Shown here: positions 1 through 8,983 of the stretch, piece after piece
How the letters are laid out: every line of letters begins with the position of its first letter
How positions within the stretch are numbered: position 1 is the stretch's first letter
NCBI RefSeq assembly: GCF_901538265.1
Contig: NZ_LR593886.1
Coordinates: forward strand, 868,001-932,000
DNA length: 64,000 bases
Direction of reading: 5' to 3'
DNA from: Gemmata massiliana
GTDB taxonomy: Bacteria > Planctomycetota > Planctomycetia > Gemmatales > Gemmataceae
The notes under the pieces: model-generated
The model's input: only the letters and a program-made list of their open reading frames with translations
What the model was told of the DNA's origin: nothing
Database searches by the model: none
Program-made: the position numbers and the translations under genes

Positions 1-27
1 ACGGAGCGCCAAACCACGGGTTCTGTC

Positions 28-2730
28 ATGCTCTCTTCCAGCGAAATCCGCCAGCAGTTCATCGACTTCTTTTGCAAGAAGCACGGGCACACGAACATCG
101 CGTCGTCCCCGGTGGTACCGCACGACGACCCCACGCTGCTGTTCGCCAACGCGGGCATGAACCAGTTCAAGCCGTACTTCCTCGGCACCGAGAAACCGCC
201 CCACGTTCGGGTCGCGAACACGCAGAAGTGCATCCGCGCGGGCGGGAAGCACAACGACCTCGACGACGTGGGTAAGGACACGTACCACCACACGTTCTTC
301 GAGATGCTCGGGAACTGGAGCTTCGGGGACTACTTCAAGAAGGAAGCGATCGCGTGGGCGTGGGAGCTGCTCACGCAGGTGTGGAAGCTCGACCCGACGC
401 GGCTACACGTCACCGTGTTCGAGGGCGACCCGGGCGCGAACATCCCGCGCGACGACGAGGCCGCGGGGTACTGGAAAGAGGTCGGCGTGCCCGAGTCGCA
501 CATCCACCTCGGTAACAAGAAGGACAACTTCTGGGAGATGGGCAACACCGGGCCGTGCGGTCCCTGCACCGAGGTGCACTACGACCACACGCCGGACAAG
601 AGCGGCGGGCCGCTCGTAAACGGAGGAACGGACAAGGTCATCGAGATCTGGAACCTCGTGTTCATCCAGTTCAACCGGAACGAGGACCAGAGCCTCACGC
701 CGCTGCCGGCGCAGCACGTCGATACGGGCATGGGCTTCGAGCGGATCACGAAGGTGATCCAGGGGAAGAACAGCAACTACGACACCGATGTGTTCATGCC
801 GCTGTTCGCGGCGATTCACAAGGTCACGAAGAGCGACAAGCCCTACGGGGGCGTGCTCGAAGACCTGAAGGACACCGCGTACCGCGTGATCGCGGACCAC
901 ATCCGGACGCTTACGTTCGCGCTCACGGACGGCGCGACCATCGGCAACGTCGGCCGCGATTATGTGCTGAAGCGCATCCTACGCCGGGCCGAGCGCTACG
1001 GCTACCAGGTGCTCGGCACGACCGAACCGTTCCTGTACCAGCTCGTGCCAACGGTGGTGGAGCACTTCGGCGATGCGTTCCCGGAACTGAAGAAGAACCC
1101 GCACAAGGTCATCGATCAGATCCGCGACGAGGAGCTGGCGTTCCTGCGCACGCTGCGCCGCGGGATCACGCTGTTCGACCGCATCGCGGGGGAGATGAAG
1201 AAGACCGGCCGCACGCAGGTGAGCGGCGAGGAGGCGTTCAAGCTCCACGACACCTACGGCGTACTCATCGACATCACGCAGCAGATGGCCCAGGAGCAGG
1301 GGCTGACGGTGGACGTGCCCGGGTTTGAAGAGGCCATGAAGCGCGCCCAAGATCTGGCGCGTGGGGGCGGGAAGAAATTCGTGGTGACGGCCGTGAAGGG
1401 CGACTTGCCCGCAACGGACGATCTGCCCAAGTTCGGTAGCGCCCCCGTAAGCGCGAAGGTGCTCGGCTGGGTGAAGGACAACGCGGTCGTGACGTCCGGT
1501 AAACTCGCGGCGGGCGAAAACGTCGCGCTGCTACTCGACCGGACATGTTTCTACGGCGAGCAAGGCGGGCAGGTCGGCGATACGGGTACGATCCGCTCGG
1601 CGGGTGCCGATTTCGAGGTGGAAGAGACGCAGCGGCTCGGCGAAACGGTACTCCACGTCGGCACGCTGCACGAGGGCGAGCTGTCCGTCGGGGACACGGT
1701 CGAAGCGATCCAGACGACCTCGCGCCGCATCGACATCATGCGGAACCACACCGCCACGCACTTGCTGAACCTCGCTCTGCGCGAGGTTCTGGGCAGCCAC
1801 GTCGAGCAGAAGGGCTCGCTCGTGGACGAAACCAAGACGCGCTTCGATTTCAGCCACGACAAGCCGGTCACGGCGGAACAGCTCCAGGAGATCGAGCGCC
1901 GGGTGAACCGGCAGGTCGTGCTCGATCAGCCCGTTGCTGCCGTCGTGCTGCCGCTCGCACAGGCTCAGAAGTTGCCCGGCGTGCGCGCGGTGTTCGGCGA
2001 GAAGTACCCGGACCCGGTCCGCGTGGTGATGGTCGGGGCCGAATCGCCGGACAAACTGACGCACGACAACTCGGTGGAGTTCTGCGGCGGCACGCACCTG
2101 CCGCGAACGGGCCTCATCGGGTACTTCAAGATCTCGTCGCAGGAGGGGGTCGCGAAGGGCATCCGGCGCATCACCGCGGCGACGGGTAAGCCGGCCTACG
2201 ACGACGTCCAGACCCGCAGCGCGATCGTGGACGAACTCGCGGCGACGTTCCAGTGCCGGCCCGACGAACTCCAGACGCGCGTGGGCGTTCTTCAGGATCA
2301 GGTGAAGGCGCTTCAGACGCAACTCAAGAAGGCCGTCGGCGCGGCCCTGACGGGCGTGGTGGACGAACTGATCGCGTCCGCGCCGGAGGTAGGCGGCGCG
2401 AAGGTCGTGGTCGCGAAACTGCCCGACGGCGCGAGCAACGAAACCGTGCGCACGCAGATCGACCGCGTGAAGCAGAAGTGCGGGTCGGCGTTCGTGGTGT
2501 TCGGTTGGTCGGAGGGCGAGGGGAACGCTTCGCTCATCGCCGCGGTCACGCCTGACCTGGTCAAGAAGGGGCTGAAGGCCGGTGACGTCGTGAAGCAGAT
2601 TGCCCCGGTCATCGGCGGGGGCGGCGGCGGTAAGCCCGACATGGCGCAAGCCGGCGGGAAGGAACCGGCGAAGCTGTCCGAAGCGCTCCAGAAGGCCGAC
2701 CGCTTGGGTCGCGACCTGCTGGCGAAGTAA
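28..2730 (+). CDS. alaS: Alanyl-tRNA synthetase
   Basis: Cytoplasmic class II synthetase that charges tRNA-Ala with alanine and edits mischarged Ser and Gly. The 900-residue product is a normal full length for the family. The catalytic domain opens with SSEIRQQFIDFF. The editing domain carries zinc-ligand signatures HTATHLLN and CGGTHLPRTG. A coiled-coil linker and C-Ala domain follow, ending in the glycine-rich GGGGGGKPDMAQAGG block typical of AlaS. The ATG at 28 gives the conserved N-terminus. It is the first gene in the window, so its upstream context is not visible. The downstream gap holds a large foldback repeat that may end its transcript. Identity is secure. Confidence 0.98.
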   Translation: MLSSSEIRQQFIDFFCKKHGHTNIASSPVVPHDDPTLLFANAGMNQFKPYFLGTEKPPHVRVANTQKCIRAGGKHNDLDDVGKDTYHHTFFEMLGNWSFGDYFKKEAIAWAWELLTQVWKLDPTRLHVTVFEGDPGANIPRDDEAAGYWKEVGVPESHIHLGNKKDNFWEMGNTGPCGPCTEVHYDHTPDKSGGPLVNGGTDKVIEIWNLVFIQFNRNEDQSLTPLPAQHVDTGMGFERITKVIQGKNSNYDTDVFMPLFAAIHKVTKSDKPYGGVLEDLKDTAYRVIADHIRTLTFALTDGATIGNVGRDYVLKRILRRAERYGYQVLGTTEPFLYQLVPTVVEHFGDAFPELKKNPHKVIDQIRDEELAFLRTLRRGITLFDRIAGEMKKTGRTQVSGEEAFKLHDTYGVLIDITQQMAQEQGLTVDVPGFEEAMKRAQDLARGGGKKFVVTAVKGDLPATDDLPKFGSAPVSAKVLGWVKDNAVVTSGKLAAGENVALLLDRTCFYGEQGGQVGDTGTIRSAGADFEVEETQRLGETVLHVGTLHEGELSVGDTVEAIQTTSRRIDIMRNHTATHLLNLALREVLGSHVEQKGSLVDETKTRFDFSHDKPVTAEQLQEIERRVNRQVVLDQPVAAVVLPLAQAQKLPGVRAVFGEKYPDPVRVVMVGAESPDKLTHDNSVEFCGGTHLPRTGLIGYFKISSQEGVAKGIRRITAATGKPAYDDVQTRSAIVDELAATFQCRPDELQTRVGVLQDQVKALQTQLKKAVGAALTGVVDELIASAPEVGGAKVVVAKLPDGASNETVRTQIDRVKQKCGSAFVVFGWSEGEGNASLIAAVTPDLVKKGLKAGDVVKQIAPVIGGGGGGKPDMAQAGGKEPAKLSEALQKADRLGRDLLAK

Positions 2731-2752
2731 GGTTAGTCGCCCGGAGTGTCTT

Positions 2753-2982
2753 GGCGAACGGCCGGTGTAAGCCGGCCGGTGAGAGGCCCGAAGCCAACCA
2801 CAGAACCCACCGGGTGAACCCCGCCCGCAAGGGCGGTGGGTGGAAGCATCGGGCAGAACGGGCGATCACCGAGTACGGGGATCGGACAACCCACCGCCCT
2901 TGCGGGCGGGGTTCACGGTCGCCTCAATTCGCGGCAATCGGCCACTGCGGGTCCACCAGCCGGCTCACACCGGCCGTTCGCC
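2753..2982. repeat. Nested foldback repeat, family A
   Basis: This fills most of the gap between alaS and the convergent DedA gene. The outer arms (2753-2781 and 2954-2982, 29 nt each) are inverted copies with 2 mismatches and are rich in GGCCGG. A second, perfect 27-nt inverted pair lies inside (2814-2840 and 2890-2916). The same outer arm recurs at 12752-12780, 12848-12876 and singly at 26827-26855. It could act as a bidirectional terminator or be a REP/MITE-like element; the function is inferred. Confidence 0.85.
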
Positions 2983-3028
2983 TTCCTTGGCGAGCCGTAC
3001 CCACGAGCGGGTGGAGTACGGGGTGAGG

Positions 3029-3853
3029 CTACTTGGTCGACGCTGCGCTCGCGGCCGGGGCAACGGGGGCCGGCGATTCGACCGCGGGTGCTCCCGTCGG
3101 CGGAACGGCCGTGACTGCCGCGACCGCGGCGTCGGGGGCTTTCCGCCCGTCGCGCCAGTGCTTGAAGCCCTTCCACAGGATGGGCAGGATCGACAGGAAC
3201 ACGACCACCACCACCACCTTGTCGATGTGCTTCGCCCAGGTGAAGGTCGGGTCGCCGAGCAGCGCCCGCATCGGCGGGTTGGCGATCGGGATCAGGTAGT
3301 AGCCGAACAGGATCATGCTCACGATCCAGCCGATGCCGCCGAACACGTTGTAGGACAGGAACGTGCGGAACTCCATTCGCGCGGCCCCGGCCACCACGGG
3401 CACGAACGTCCGCACGATGGGGATGAACCGCGCGATGATGATCGTCTTCCCGCCGTGCTTCTCGTAGAAGGCCCTCGCGCGCTGCAGGTACTCTTGCTTG
3501 AAGAACCGGCTCGACGGGCGGTTGAAGATCGCCGGACCCGCCTTCCACCCGATCCAGTAGCCCACCGCGTCGCCGATGATCGCCGCGGCGCACAGGCAGA
3601 CCAGGAACGGAACCAGGTTCCAGTCACCGATCTGGGCGACGATCCCCAGCACCACCAGGAGCGAATCGCCGGGCAACAGGAACCCGATCAAGAGCCCGGT
3701 CTCGGTGAACACGATCAGCGTCACCGCGACCAGCGCGGCCCAGTACACGCCCTGCGGCGCGAGTGCTTCCTGGAACTTCTCGGGGTGGCTCAGGTTCCGT
3801 GGGTCGACGAGTGTGGTGACGATGTTCCAGACCTGCGAGAAGAACTCTTCCAT
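3029..3853 (-). CDS. DedA family membrane protein
   Basis: Integral inner-membrane protein of the DedA/SNARE-associated (VTT) family, whose members are implicated in lipid carrier flipping and membrane homeostasis. The 274 residues include the DedA hallmarks ETGLLIGFLLPGDSLLVVLG (about residues 50-70), an amphipathic block FYEKHGGKTIIIARFIPIVR near residue 150 and G-A-A-R-M just after it. Several hydrophobic segments are visible. The C-terminal tail is a low-complexity Ala/Pro/Val stretch and probably cytoplasmic. It is monocistronic, convergent with alaS and separated from it by a foldback repeat. Family assignment is strong; the transported lipid is unknown. Confidence 0.93.
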   Translation of the reverse strand: MEEFFSQVWNIVTTLVDPRNLSHPEKFQEALAPQGVYWAALVAVTLIVFTETGLLIGFLLPGDSLLVVLGIVAQIGDWNLVPFLVCLCAAAIIGDAVGYWIGWKAGPAIFNRPSSRFFKQEYLQRARAFYEKHGGKTIIIARFIPIVRTFVPVVAGAARMEFRTFLSYNVFGGIGWIVSMILFGYYLIPIANPPMRALLGDPTFTWAKHIDKVVVVVVFLSILPILWKGFKHWRDGRKAPDAAVAAVTAVPPTGAPAVESPAPVAPAASAASTK

Positions 3854-3884
3854 GTCGCGCGGTACCCCGAATGGTGGATCACAG

Positions 3885-3944
3885 ACACGGGGTTCCGCCC
3901 CGTGTTAAAGGCTTGATTACGGGCACAGGGCACCGGCCCTGTGC
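3885..3944. repeat. Two short GC hairpins, family D-like
   Basis: Two short palindromes lie in the gap between the DedA gene and the TIGR03067 gene: ACACGGGG/CCCCGTGT (3885-3905) and GCACAGGGC/GCCCTGTGC (3923-3944). The second resembles the CACAGGGC...GCCCTGTG hairpins at 17756, 20435 and 35754. It stands just after the stop of the minus-strand gene at 3953 and could act as its terminator. No T-tract is visible. Confidence 0.55.
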
Positions 3945-3952
3945 GATAAGCG

Positions 3953-4378
3953 CTACTTCTTGCGGAACAACTTGATGACCGTGTCGCTTTCGCCCTGGCC
4001 CTTAAAGTCCTTCGGGCGCTCGCTCTTACCACCGTGCGCGAACGCGATCGTGAGTTCCAGCCCCTTGTCTGTCTCCTTCGCCTCGTAAATCCCCTCGATC
4101 TTCATGTCATTTTTAGACGTGAGATCGATGTGGCCCGGCTTCTTGGACGGGTCGAGCGTGAACTTCGCGGTCTCGTTGCGCTTGTCGAGTTTGATGATGA
4201 GCTCGCCGTCCTTGATCTCGAACGACTTCACTTCGTCCTTCTTCGCGTCGGGTTTCCCGGCGACGAGGACTTCCACCACCTCGTAGGTGCCTTCGAGCCT
4301 CTTGGCCGCGTCCTTCTCGTCCGCGCGGGCCGTGAAACCGGCGAGCGCGAGAACCGCAACTACCATGACTGGGCGCAT
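3953..4378 (-). CDS. TIGR03067 domain secreted protein
   Basis: Small (141 aa) exported protein of the TIGR03067 family, which is abundant in planctomycetes and of unknown biochemical role. A signal peptide (MRPVMVVAVLALAGFTARA) is followed by the lipocalin-like beta-rich core: LEGTYEVVEVLVAG, then FTLDPSKKPGHIDL and a C-terminal SERPKDFKG block. It lies upstream of no obvious partner but next to a paralogue at 4440-4868 on the same strand, separated by about 60 bp, so the two look like a tandem duplication. They diverge considerably in the signal peptide and loops. Function unknown. Confidence 0.85.
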   Translation of the reverse strand: MRPVMVVAVLALAGFTARADEKDAAKRLEGTYEVVEVLVAGKPDAKKDEVKSFEIKDGELIIKLDKRNETAKFTLDPSKKPGHIDLTSKNDMKIEGIYEAKETDKGLELTIAFAHGGKSERPKDFKGQGESDTVIKLFRKK

Positions 4379-4439
4379 CGGTTGGGTACTCCGGTTGGGG
4401 GGGGGGAGGCGGTCACGAATTCGTTCGTGACCGGGGCGA

Positions 4440-4868
4440 TTACTTCTCGGACTTCTTGAGCTTCAGCAGGATCACGTCCTCGTCCGACTTGAACTCCTTC
4501 GGGCGCTCGGTCTTCTCGGTAAACGCGAGCGTGAGTTCACCCTTCTCGAACTTGTAGATGCCGGGGAACGTCTTGCCCTTCTCGGCGCCCTCAGTGGGGC
4601 TGAGATCGATGGTCGCGGGCTTCGCGTCGGCGGTCACCTTGATCTTGGCCACCTTCTTTTCGTCCGGCCCGAAGGCGATGGTCAGTTCGTCGCCCTTGAT
4701 GGTGACAACGGCCACGTCGGTCAGTTCCTTCGGCGCCGCCTTGCCGCCCTTCTCGGCGGCGGCCATCTTGTACGTCCCTTCCAGCTCCTTGATGGCCTTT
4801 TCGTCGGCGAGAACCACGCCGCCGAGTGCGAGGATTAGGGCCGCGAAGGCGCCAGCGAATCGTTTCAT
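4440..4868 (-). CDS. TIGR03067 domain secreted protein
   Basis: Paralogue of the gene at 3953-4378. The 142 residues start with a signal peptide (MKRFAGAFAALILALGGVVL) followed by ADEKAIKELEGTYKMAAAEK, a typical TIGR03067 opening. The PATIDLSPTEG and TERPKEFKS motifs align with the DLTS and ERPKDFKG blocks of its neighbour. The ATG at 4868 is preceded by a purine-rich site (AAGAGAG). It is probably the first gene of a two-gene unit with 3953-4378. Envelope location is inferred from the signal peptide; the role is unknown. Confidence 0.85.
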   Translation of the reverse strand: MKRFAGAFAALILALGGVVLADEKAIKELEGTYKMAAAEKGGKAAPKELTDVAVVTIKGDELTIAFGPDEKKVAKIKVTADAKPATIDLSPTEGAEKGKTFPGIYKFEKGELTLAFTEKTERPKEFKSDEDVILLKLKKSEK

Positions 4869-5039
4869 GGCTAACCGCTCTCTTGAGTTGTGGTGGGTAC
4901 AACGCAGCAGACAGTCTACGCCGGCCCGCGGGCCGTGGAAACGGGAATCGGCGCCGGGGGAACGCTCGCCTTGACCGCGACCGTTGCCGGTGCCTAAAAC
5001 GAACGAATCGCCTTCGTGGAACCCCGGACGGGTGCAGCC

Positions 5040-6515
5040 ATGACGGACGAATTGGCCGAGGCGCTGGTCGCGGTGTTCGAGCGCCTCGGGCCGTATGTCT
5101 GTTCAGACCCGCACCTGCGCGACGCGGTCCACAATTTAGGTCGGGCCATATCGACCTGGACCGACCAGTTCTCGCCTTCGCCCGCCCCTCACGTTCCCGC
5201 GCGCACCGATCTCGCGCCCACGCACCCGCCGGTCGTGATCCCCGCGGACTTCTCGCTCGCCCGGCCACCGGACCCGGTTCGCCCGCTCGCGCTCGCCGAC
5301 GACGAGGTACACGGGATCGTGCCCGTCGACCTCGCCGTGATCGCGCGCCGGTGCCATTTGAAGGCCGAGGCCGCGCGCGTGATTGCGGCCCGGAAGCGCG
5401 GAGGCGCAGCCCCTGCTCCCAATGATCTCATTCAGCAGGCGAACGAGTTGCCTGATTGTGACTTGTGGATGCTGCACCCCGGCGACTACGTGGACGCGCC
5501 GAAGGCGTGGGAAGACCTGGGCGGGGCGTTCGCGGTCGGTGCGGAAGCGGCGACCCTGCTCGCGGCCCTCCGGGACTTGCCCGACGCGCTTGCCGAGCGG
5601 CACCGCGAGCGCGTCCTGTACGCGGGGGCCGAGGCTCAGGCTCTGATGTGGGCCGGGGTGCTCGACGTCCACCGGCGCGCGGACAACGACCAGGTCCACC
5701 TGTTCGTTCACATCCGCGAGTACGCCCGCAACGCCCACATCTACATCAACCGGTACCTGAAGAAAGAGGACCGTGTGTCCGCGGACCAGTGGCCCGCCCT
5801 GCTCAGCCGGCTCGCGGTGCTGCGCGACGAACTGGCCGAGGCCCGCGGAAAGGCCCGGCACCGCGAGAAGGGGCTGACGAACCTCAAGTACAAGTTGCGG
5901 AAGATGGCCGACGTCCCGCTGAATGCGGCTGGGGAATGGCCCCGCGTGCTGGAGTTGCTGGAAGAGGTCGTCAGCTCTGGTGTACCCGCGAGCAACGCCG
6001 ACATCCGCGAACTGCTCCTTCCGGTTCTCGACACGCTTCCCGAAGACCAAGAACCGGGACCGAACGCGGAGCGCGTGTTCAGCGCGGTCAACGAGTACCT
6101 CGCGACGCGGCCTGCACCGGCGCCCGGCGCGGACAGTGAGGAGCCGGCCGTCGAGATCCGGTCCGTGGCCGAGTTGCTCCGCGGGCGGCAGGTGGTGCTG
6201 ATCGGCGGGGTCGAGCGGAACGTGGCGCGGCGCTCCATCGAGCACGCCTTCGGGCTGAGCGGGCTGAACTGGGTGTCCACGCGCCCGCACGAATCTGTCA
6301 CCGTCTTCGAGCCCGCAGTCGCGCGCGCGGACGTGGCCGTGGTGCTGCTCGCGATCCGCTGGGCGAGCCACAGTTACGGGGACGTGAAGGGCTACTGCGA
6401 AAAGTACGGCAAACCGATGGTGTACCTCACTGGGGGCTACAACCCGAACCAGATCGCCCACCAGATTCTGACGCAGGTCGGCGACCGGCTGCGGTCCCTG
6501 GAACGCGCGGGGTGA
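5040..6515 (+). CDS. Protein with C-terminal DUF2325-like domain
   Basis: Unrecognised 491-residue soluble protein. The last 110 residues resemble the DUF2325 family: a Rossmann-like VVLIGGVERN strand and turn, a middle stretch HESVTVFEPAVARADVAVVL, then WASHSYGDVKGYCEKYGKPM and a terminal amphipathic helix. The N-terminal half is alpha-helical and has no domain I can name; residues around 270-300 look like a coiled coil. I chose the ATG at 5040 over an in-frame ATG at 5016 because MTDELAEALVAVFERL starts a clean amphipathic helix. It is divergent from the TIGR03067 pair and convergent with kbl. Function unknown; the DUF2325 call is moderate. Confidence 0.75.
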   Translation: MTDELAEALVAVFERLGPYVCSDPHLRDAVHNLGRAISTWTDQFSPSPAPHVPARTDLAPTHPPVVIPADFSLARPPDPVRPLALADDEVHGIVPVDLAVIARRCHLKAEAARVIAARKRGGAAPAPNDLIQQANELPDCDLWMLHPGDYVDAPKAWEDLGGAFAVGAEAATLLAALRDLPDALAERHRERVLYAGAEAQALMWAGVLDVHRRADNDQVHLFVHIREYARNAHIYINRYLKKEDRVSADQWPALLSRLAVLRDELAEARGKARHREKGLTNLKYKLRKMADVPLNAAGEWPRVLELLEEVVSSGVPASNADIRELLLPVLDTLPEDQEPGPNAERVFSAVNEYLATRPAPAPGADSEEPAVEIRSVAELLRGRQVVLIGGVERNVARRSIEHAFGLSGLNWVSTRPHESVTVFEPAVARADVAVVLLAIRWASHSYGDVKGYCEKYGKPMVYLTGGYNPNQIAHQILTQVGDRLRSLERAG

Positions 6516-6531
6516 TTGGCGGTGGAGAGAA

Positions 6532-6803
6532 GACGGATTGGCCACAAAAAGGCACAAAGGGCACAAAAGAAAGCAGAAGACAGAGAGCAGGAAAAGAGCC
6601 GCGGATCACGCAGATAACGCGGATCAGACAATACGAAGAGCGCGTACTCAGTTAGCCCTCACCGCGCTTCAAACAAACTCGGTTCTTCGCCTTCTGATCT
6701 CGGTCCTTTGCTCTCCGCTTTCTTTTGTGCCCTTTGTGCCTTTTTGTGGCCAATCTGCTTTGGTTTTGATCCGCGTTATCTGCGTGATCCGCGGCTCATT
6801 CCC
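6532..6803. repeat. Interspersed foldback element, copy 1 (family C)
   Basis: About 270 bp filling the gap between two convergent genes. Arm A (6538-6573) is perfectly inverted at 6718-6753 (36 nt). Arm B (6596-6626) is perfectly inverted at 6767-6797 (31 nt). The arm order is A-B-core-A'-B', so the two stems interleave rather than nest. The core (about 6627-6717) and arms match, in opposite orientation, the element at 28486-28751. No coding potential is seen. Confidence 0.9.
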
Positions 6804-6828
6804 CGCCCCCCTTGGGGCCAATGCTCAT

Positions 6829-8019
6829 TTACTTCAGCACGCCGAGTTGCTTGCCGACTTCCGTAAATGCAGCGATCGCGCGGTCGATCTGTTCAGGCGT
6901 GTGCGCCGCGGACACTTGCATCCGGATGCGTGCCTGGCCGTGTGGCACCACCGGGTAGCTGAACCCGATCACGTAAATGCCGCGCTTCAGCAGTTCGTTC
7001 GCCATGTTCGTTGCGACGGCCGCGTCGCCGAGCATGACGGGGAGGATCGGGGTCGGGCCGGGCTTGATCGTGAACCCGGCCGCTTCGAGCGCGCCGCGGA
7101 GGCGCGCCGTGTTCGCTTTGAGCTTCGCACGCAGTTCGGTCGCGTTCTCGGCGAGTTCCAGCGCCTTCATTCCGGCCGCGACCAGTGACGGCGGCACGCT
7201 GTTCGAGAACAGGTACGGCCGCGACCGGTTCCGCAGCCAGTCCACGATCTCAGCGCTCGCCGCGGTGAACCCACCGCTCGCACCGCCGAGCGTCTTACCG
7301 AGCGTACCCGTGATGACGTCGATGCGGTCCAGAACTCCGAGTTCCTCCGCGCCCCCGCGCCCGGTAGCGCCCAGGTGCCCGGTCGCGTGGCAGTCGTCGA
7401 TCCCCACCGCGGCCTTGTACTGGTCGGCGAGTTGACAGATGTCGGGCAGTTTGGCGAGGTCGCCGTCCATGCTGAACACGCTGTCGGTGAAGATCATCTT
7501 GAACCGGCAGTTCTTCGCCTCTTCCAGCTTCGACTTCAGGTCCGCCATGTCGTTGTGCTTGTAGCGGAAGCGCTGGGCCTTGCAGAGCCGGACGCCGTCG
7601 ATGATTGAGGCGTGGTTGAGTTCGTCGGACAGGATCGCGTCCTGTTCCGTGAGGAGCGGCTCGAACAGCCCGCCGTTGGAGTCGAAGCACGAAATGTAGA
7701 GGATGCTGTCGCCCTTACCGAAGAACCGGGCGATCTGCTGCTCGCAGCGCTTGTGGATGTCCTGCGTGCCGCAAATGAACCGCACGCTGGAAAGCCCATA
7801 ACCCCATTCTTTGAGCCCGTCCTGTGCCGCGCTCACGATCTCGGGGTGGTTCGCGAGACCGAGGTAGTTGTTCGCGCAGAAGTTCACGACCTCGGCGCCG
7901 TTCACCGTGATGCCCGACATTTGCGGCGAGGAAATCCGGCGCTCGGCCTTGTACAAACCTTTGGTTTTGAGGTCGTCGAGTTGGGTGCGAAGGAACGCAT
8001 TGATGTCGTCGGCCGGCAT
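6829..8019 (-). CDS. kbl: Glycine C-acetyltransferase (2-amino-3-ketobutyrate CoA ligase)
   Basis: PLP enzyme of the alpha-oxoamine synthase family that, with threonine dehydrogenase, converts threonine to glycine and acetyl-CoA. Starting at [18 protein letters not shown] gives 396 residues, matching the usual 395-400. Signatures include [15 protein letters not shown], the [16 protein letters not shown] region around the PLP-contacting Asp/His, and the Schiff-base lysine in [13 protein letters not shown]. The C-terminus has the usual [17 protein letters not shown]. An upstream in-frame ATG at 8097 would add 26 residues without homology, so I rejected it. No tdh gene is visible nearby. Identity is firm at the family level. 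Confidence 0.93.
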   Translation of the reverse strand: MPADDINAFLRTQLDDLKTKGLYKAERRISSPQMSGITVNGAEVVNFCANNYLGLANHPEIVSAAQDGLKEWGYGLSSVRFICGTQDIHKRCEQQIARFFGKGDSILYISCFDSNGGLFEPLLTEQDAILSDELNHASIIDGVRLCKAQRFRYKHNDMADLKSKLEEAKNCRFKMIFTDSVFSMDGDLAKLPDICQLADQYKAAVGIDDCHATGHLGATGRGGAEELGVLDRIDVITGTLGKTLGGASGGFTAASAEIVDWLRNRSRPYLFSNSVPPSLVAAGMKALELAENATELRAKLKANTARLRGALEAAGFTIKPGPTPILPVMLGDAAVATNMANELLKRGIYVIGFSYPVVPHGQARIRMQVSAAHTPEQIDRAIAAFTEVGKQLGVLK

Positions 8020-8434
8020 ATCCGAACTCCTCGTGTGGAATGCCGGAATTGTATCGACGGACCCACCGAAGGGCGTGTGGACGAACGGCGGGAACAATCA
8101 ACAAAATCCAGTCAATCCTGCTAATGCTGCCAGATTTATTCTCGGACCGCGAAATGATGCCTCTCCCGGCTTGAGTGAAACCCCCGACCCGTCTCAAAAT
8201 TGTTCGTGGGGCCGCCCACAGAAATGACTCAAGCGGGACACGTTGTACTCCGCAGGGCCGTACATTTCGACGTTCTTCCGGACGCGCCTGATAAGTTGCG
8301 CAACTGGTTCCGGCTGCCGCGCCTGAAACGGCCCATTTTGCGTCGTTGGAGCGAACCAGCGTCAACCGCGTCCGCGCTTCGGGCCGATGTGGGGGGTGCC
8401 TCTTGGTTATCACGCACTGTCAGGATCGCTTACC
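8020..8434. other. Intergenic region upstream of two divergent genes
   Basis: A 415-bp gap between kbl (minus) and the small gene at 8435 (plus), so it should contain both promoters. About 8100-8130 resembles a decayed copy of the ATCCTG-type dispersed repeat (CCAGTCAATCCTGCTAATG). I see no convincing open reading frame, RNA gene or terminator in the rest. Confidence 0.5.
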
Positions 8435-8983
8435 GTGACACAACAGGCCGCACCACCTAAACCGCCCGGTTCACTGGCACTCGGCTTCCTCGCGGTGTTC
8501 CAGGACCAAACCGGCTGGCTCGGCGGGTATCTGGTCACCAACGGCTGGGGGCGCCCGCTCGAATTTCGCCTCACGACGGCCGTGCAGCCGAACCGGGTCC
8601 AAACCGCGCTCTACGGCCCCACTTTAACGGAATACCTCCATGCCGATGTGATCGGGAAGACGCTAGTGGAGAAGACCGGCACAAAACCCGATCTAATCGT
8701 TACAGATTCACCGGCGGCGCTCGCGCTGCGTGCGCGGATCGAGATTCCGGTGATCGCACTATCGACCCCGGGCGCCCCGCCCGCGCCGGAAACTGTTGCA
8801 CGTTCGCACACACGCACCCCGGGCGGGGTTCTGCTCTCGGCGCGGTTCGCTTCGGACGGCGATCTCGTGGCGCAGTTGCTGGAGCGCGTGGACCCGGCGG
8901 TCGATCTGGCGGAGCCGTTCGCGCGCATTCGCGAGGCCGTGAGCGAAGCCCGGAAGATGGGAGTAACGAACCGTGCGGCTTGA
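8435..8983 (+). CDS. Conserved hypothetical protein upstream of SNF2 helicase
   Basis: 182-residue protein I do not recognise. The GTG at 8435 has an AGGA site about 9 bp upstream and starts VTQQAAPPKPPGSLALGFLA. The core (LGFLAVFQDQTGWLGGYLVT and RLTTAVQPNRVQTALYGP) suggests an alpha/beta fold, followed by KPDLIVTDSPAALALRARI. A C-terminal helix ends EAVSEARKMG. Its stop overlaps the helicase start by 11 bp, so the two are probably translationally coupled and may act together. No membrane or signal segment is seen. Function unknown. Confidence 0.75.
   Translation: MTQQAAPPKPPGSLALGFLAVFQDQTGWLGGYLVTNGWGRPLEFRLTTAVQPNRVQTALYGPTLTEYLHADVIGKTLVEKTGTKPDLIVTDSPAALALRARIEIPVIALSTPGAPPAPETVARSHTRTPGGVLLSARFASDGDLVAQLLERVDPAVDLAEPFARIREAVSEARKMGVTNRAA

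Noticed and set aside
1531-2649. Long antisense open frame opposite alaS (372 codons)
   Set aside because: Arg/His-rich shadow of a strongly conserved gene, as expected for GC-rich codon usage; similar shadows lie opposite the helicase, ilvB and S46 genes.
2753-2982. CRISPR array or IS element among the repeats
   Set aside because: The repeats are inverted pairs without regular spacers or a transposase gene; no direct-repeat/spacer pattern is present.
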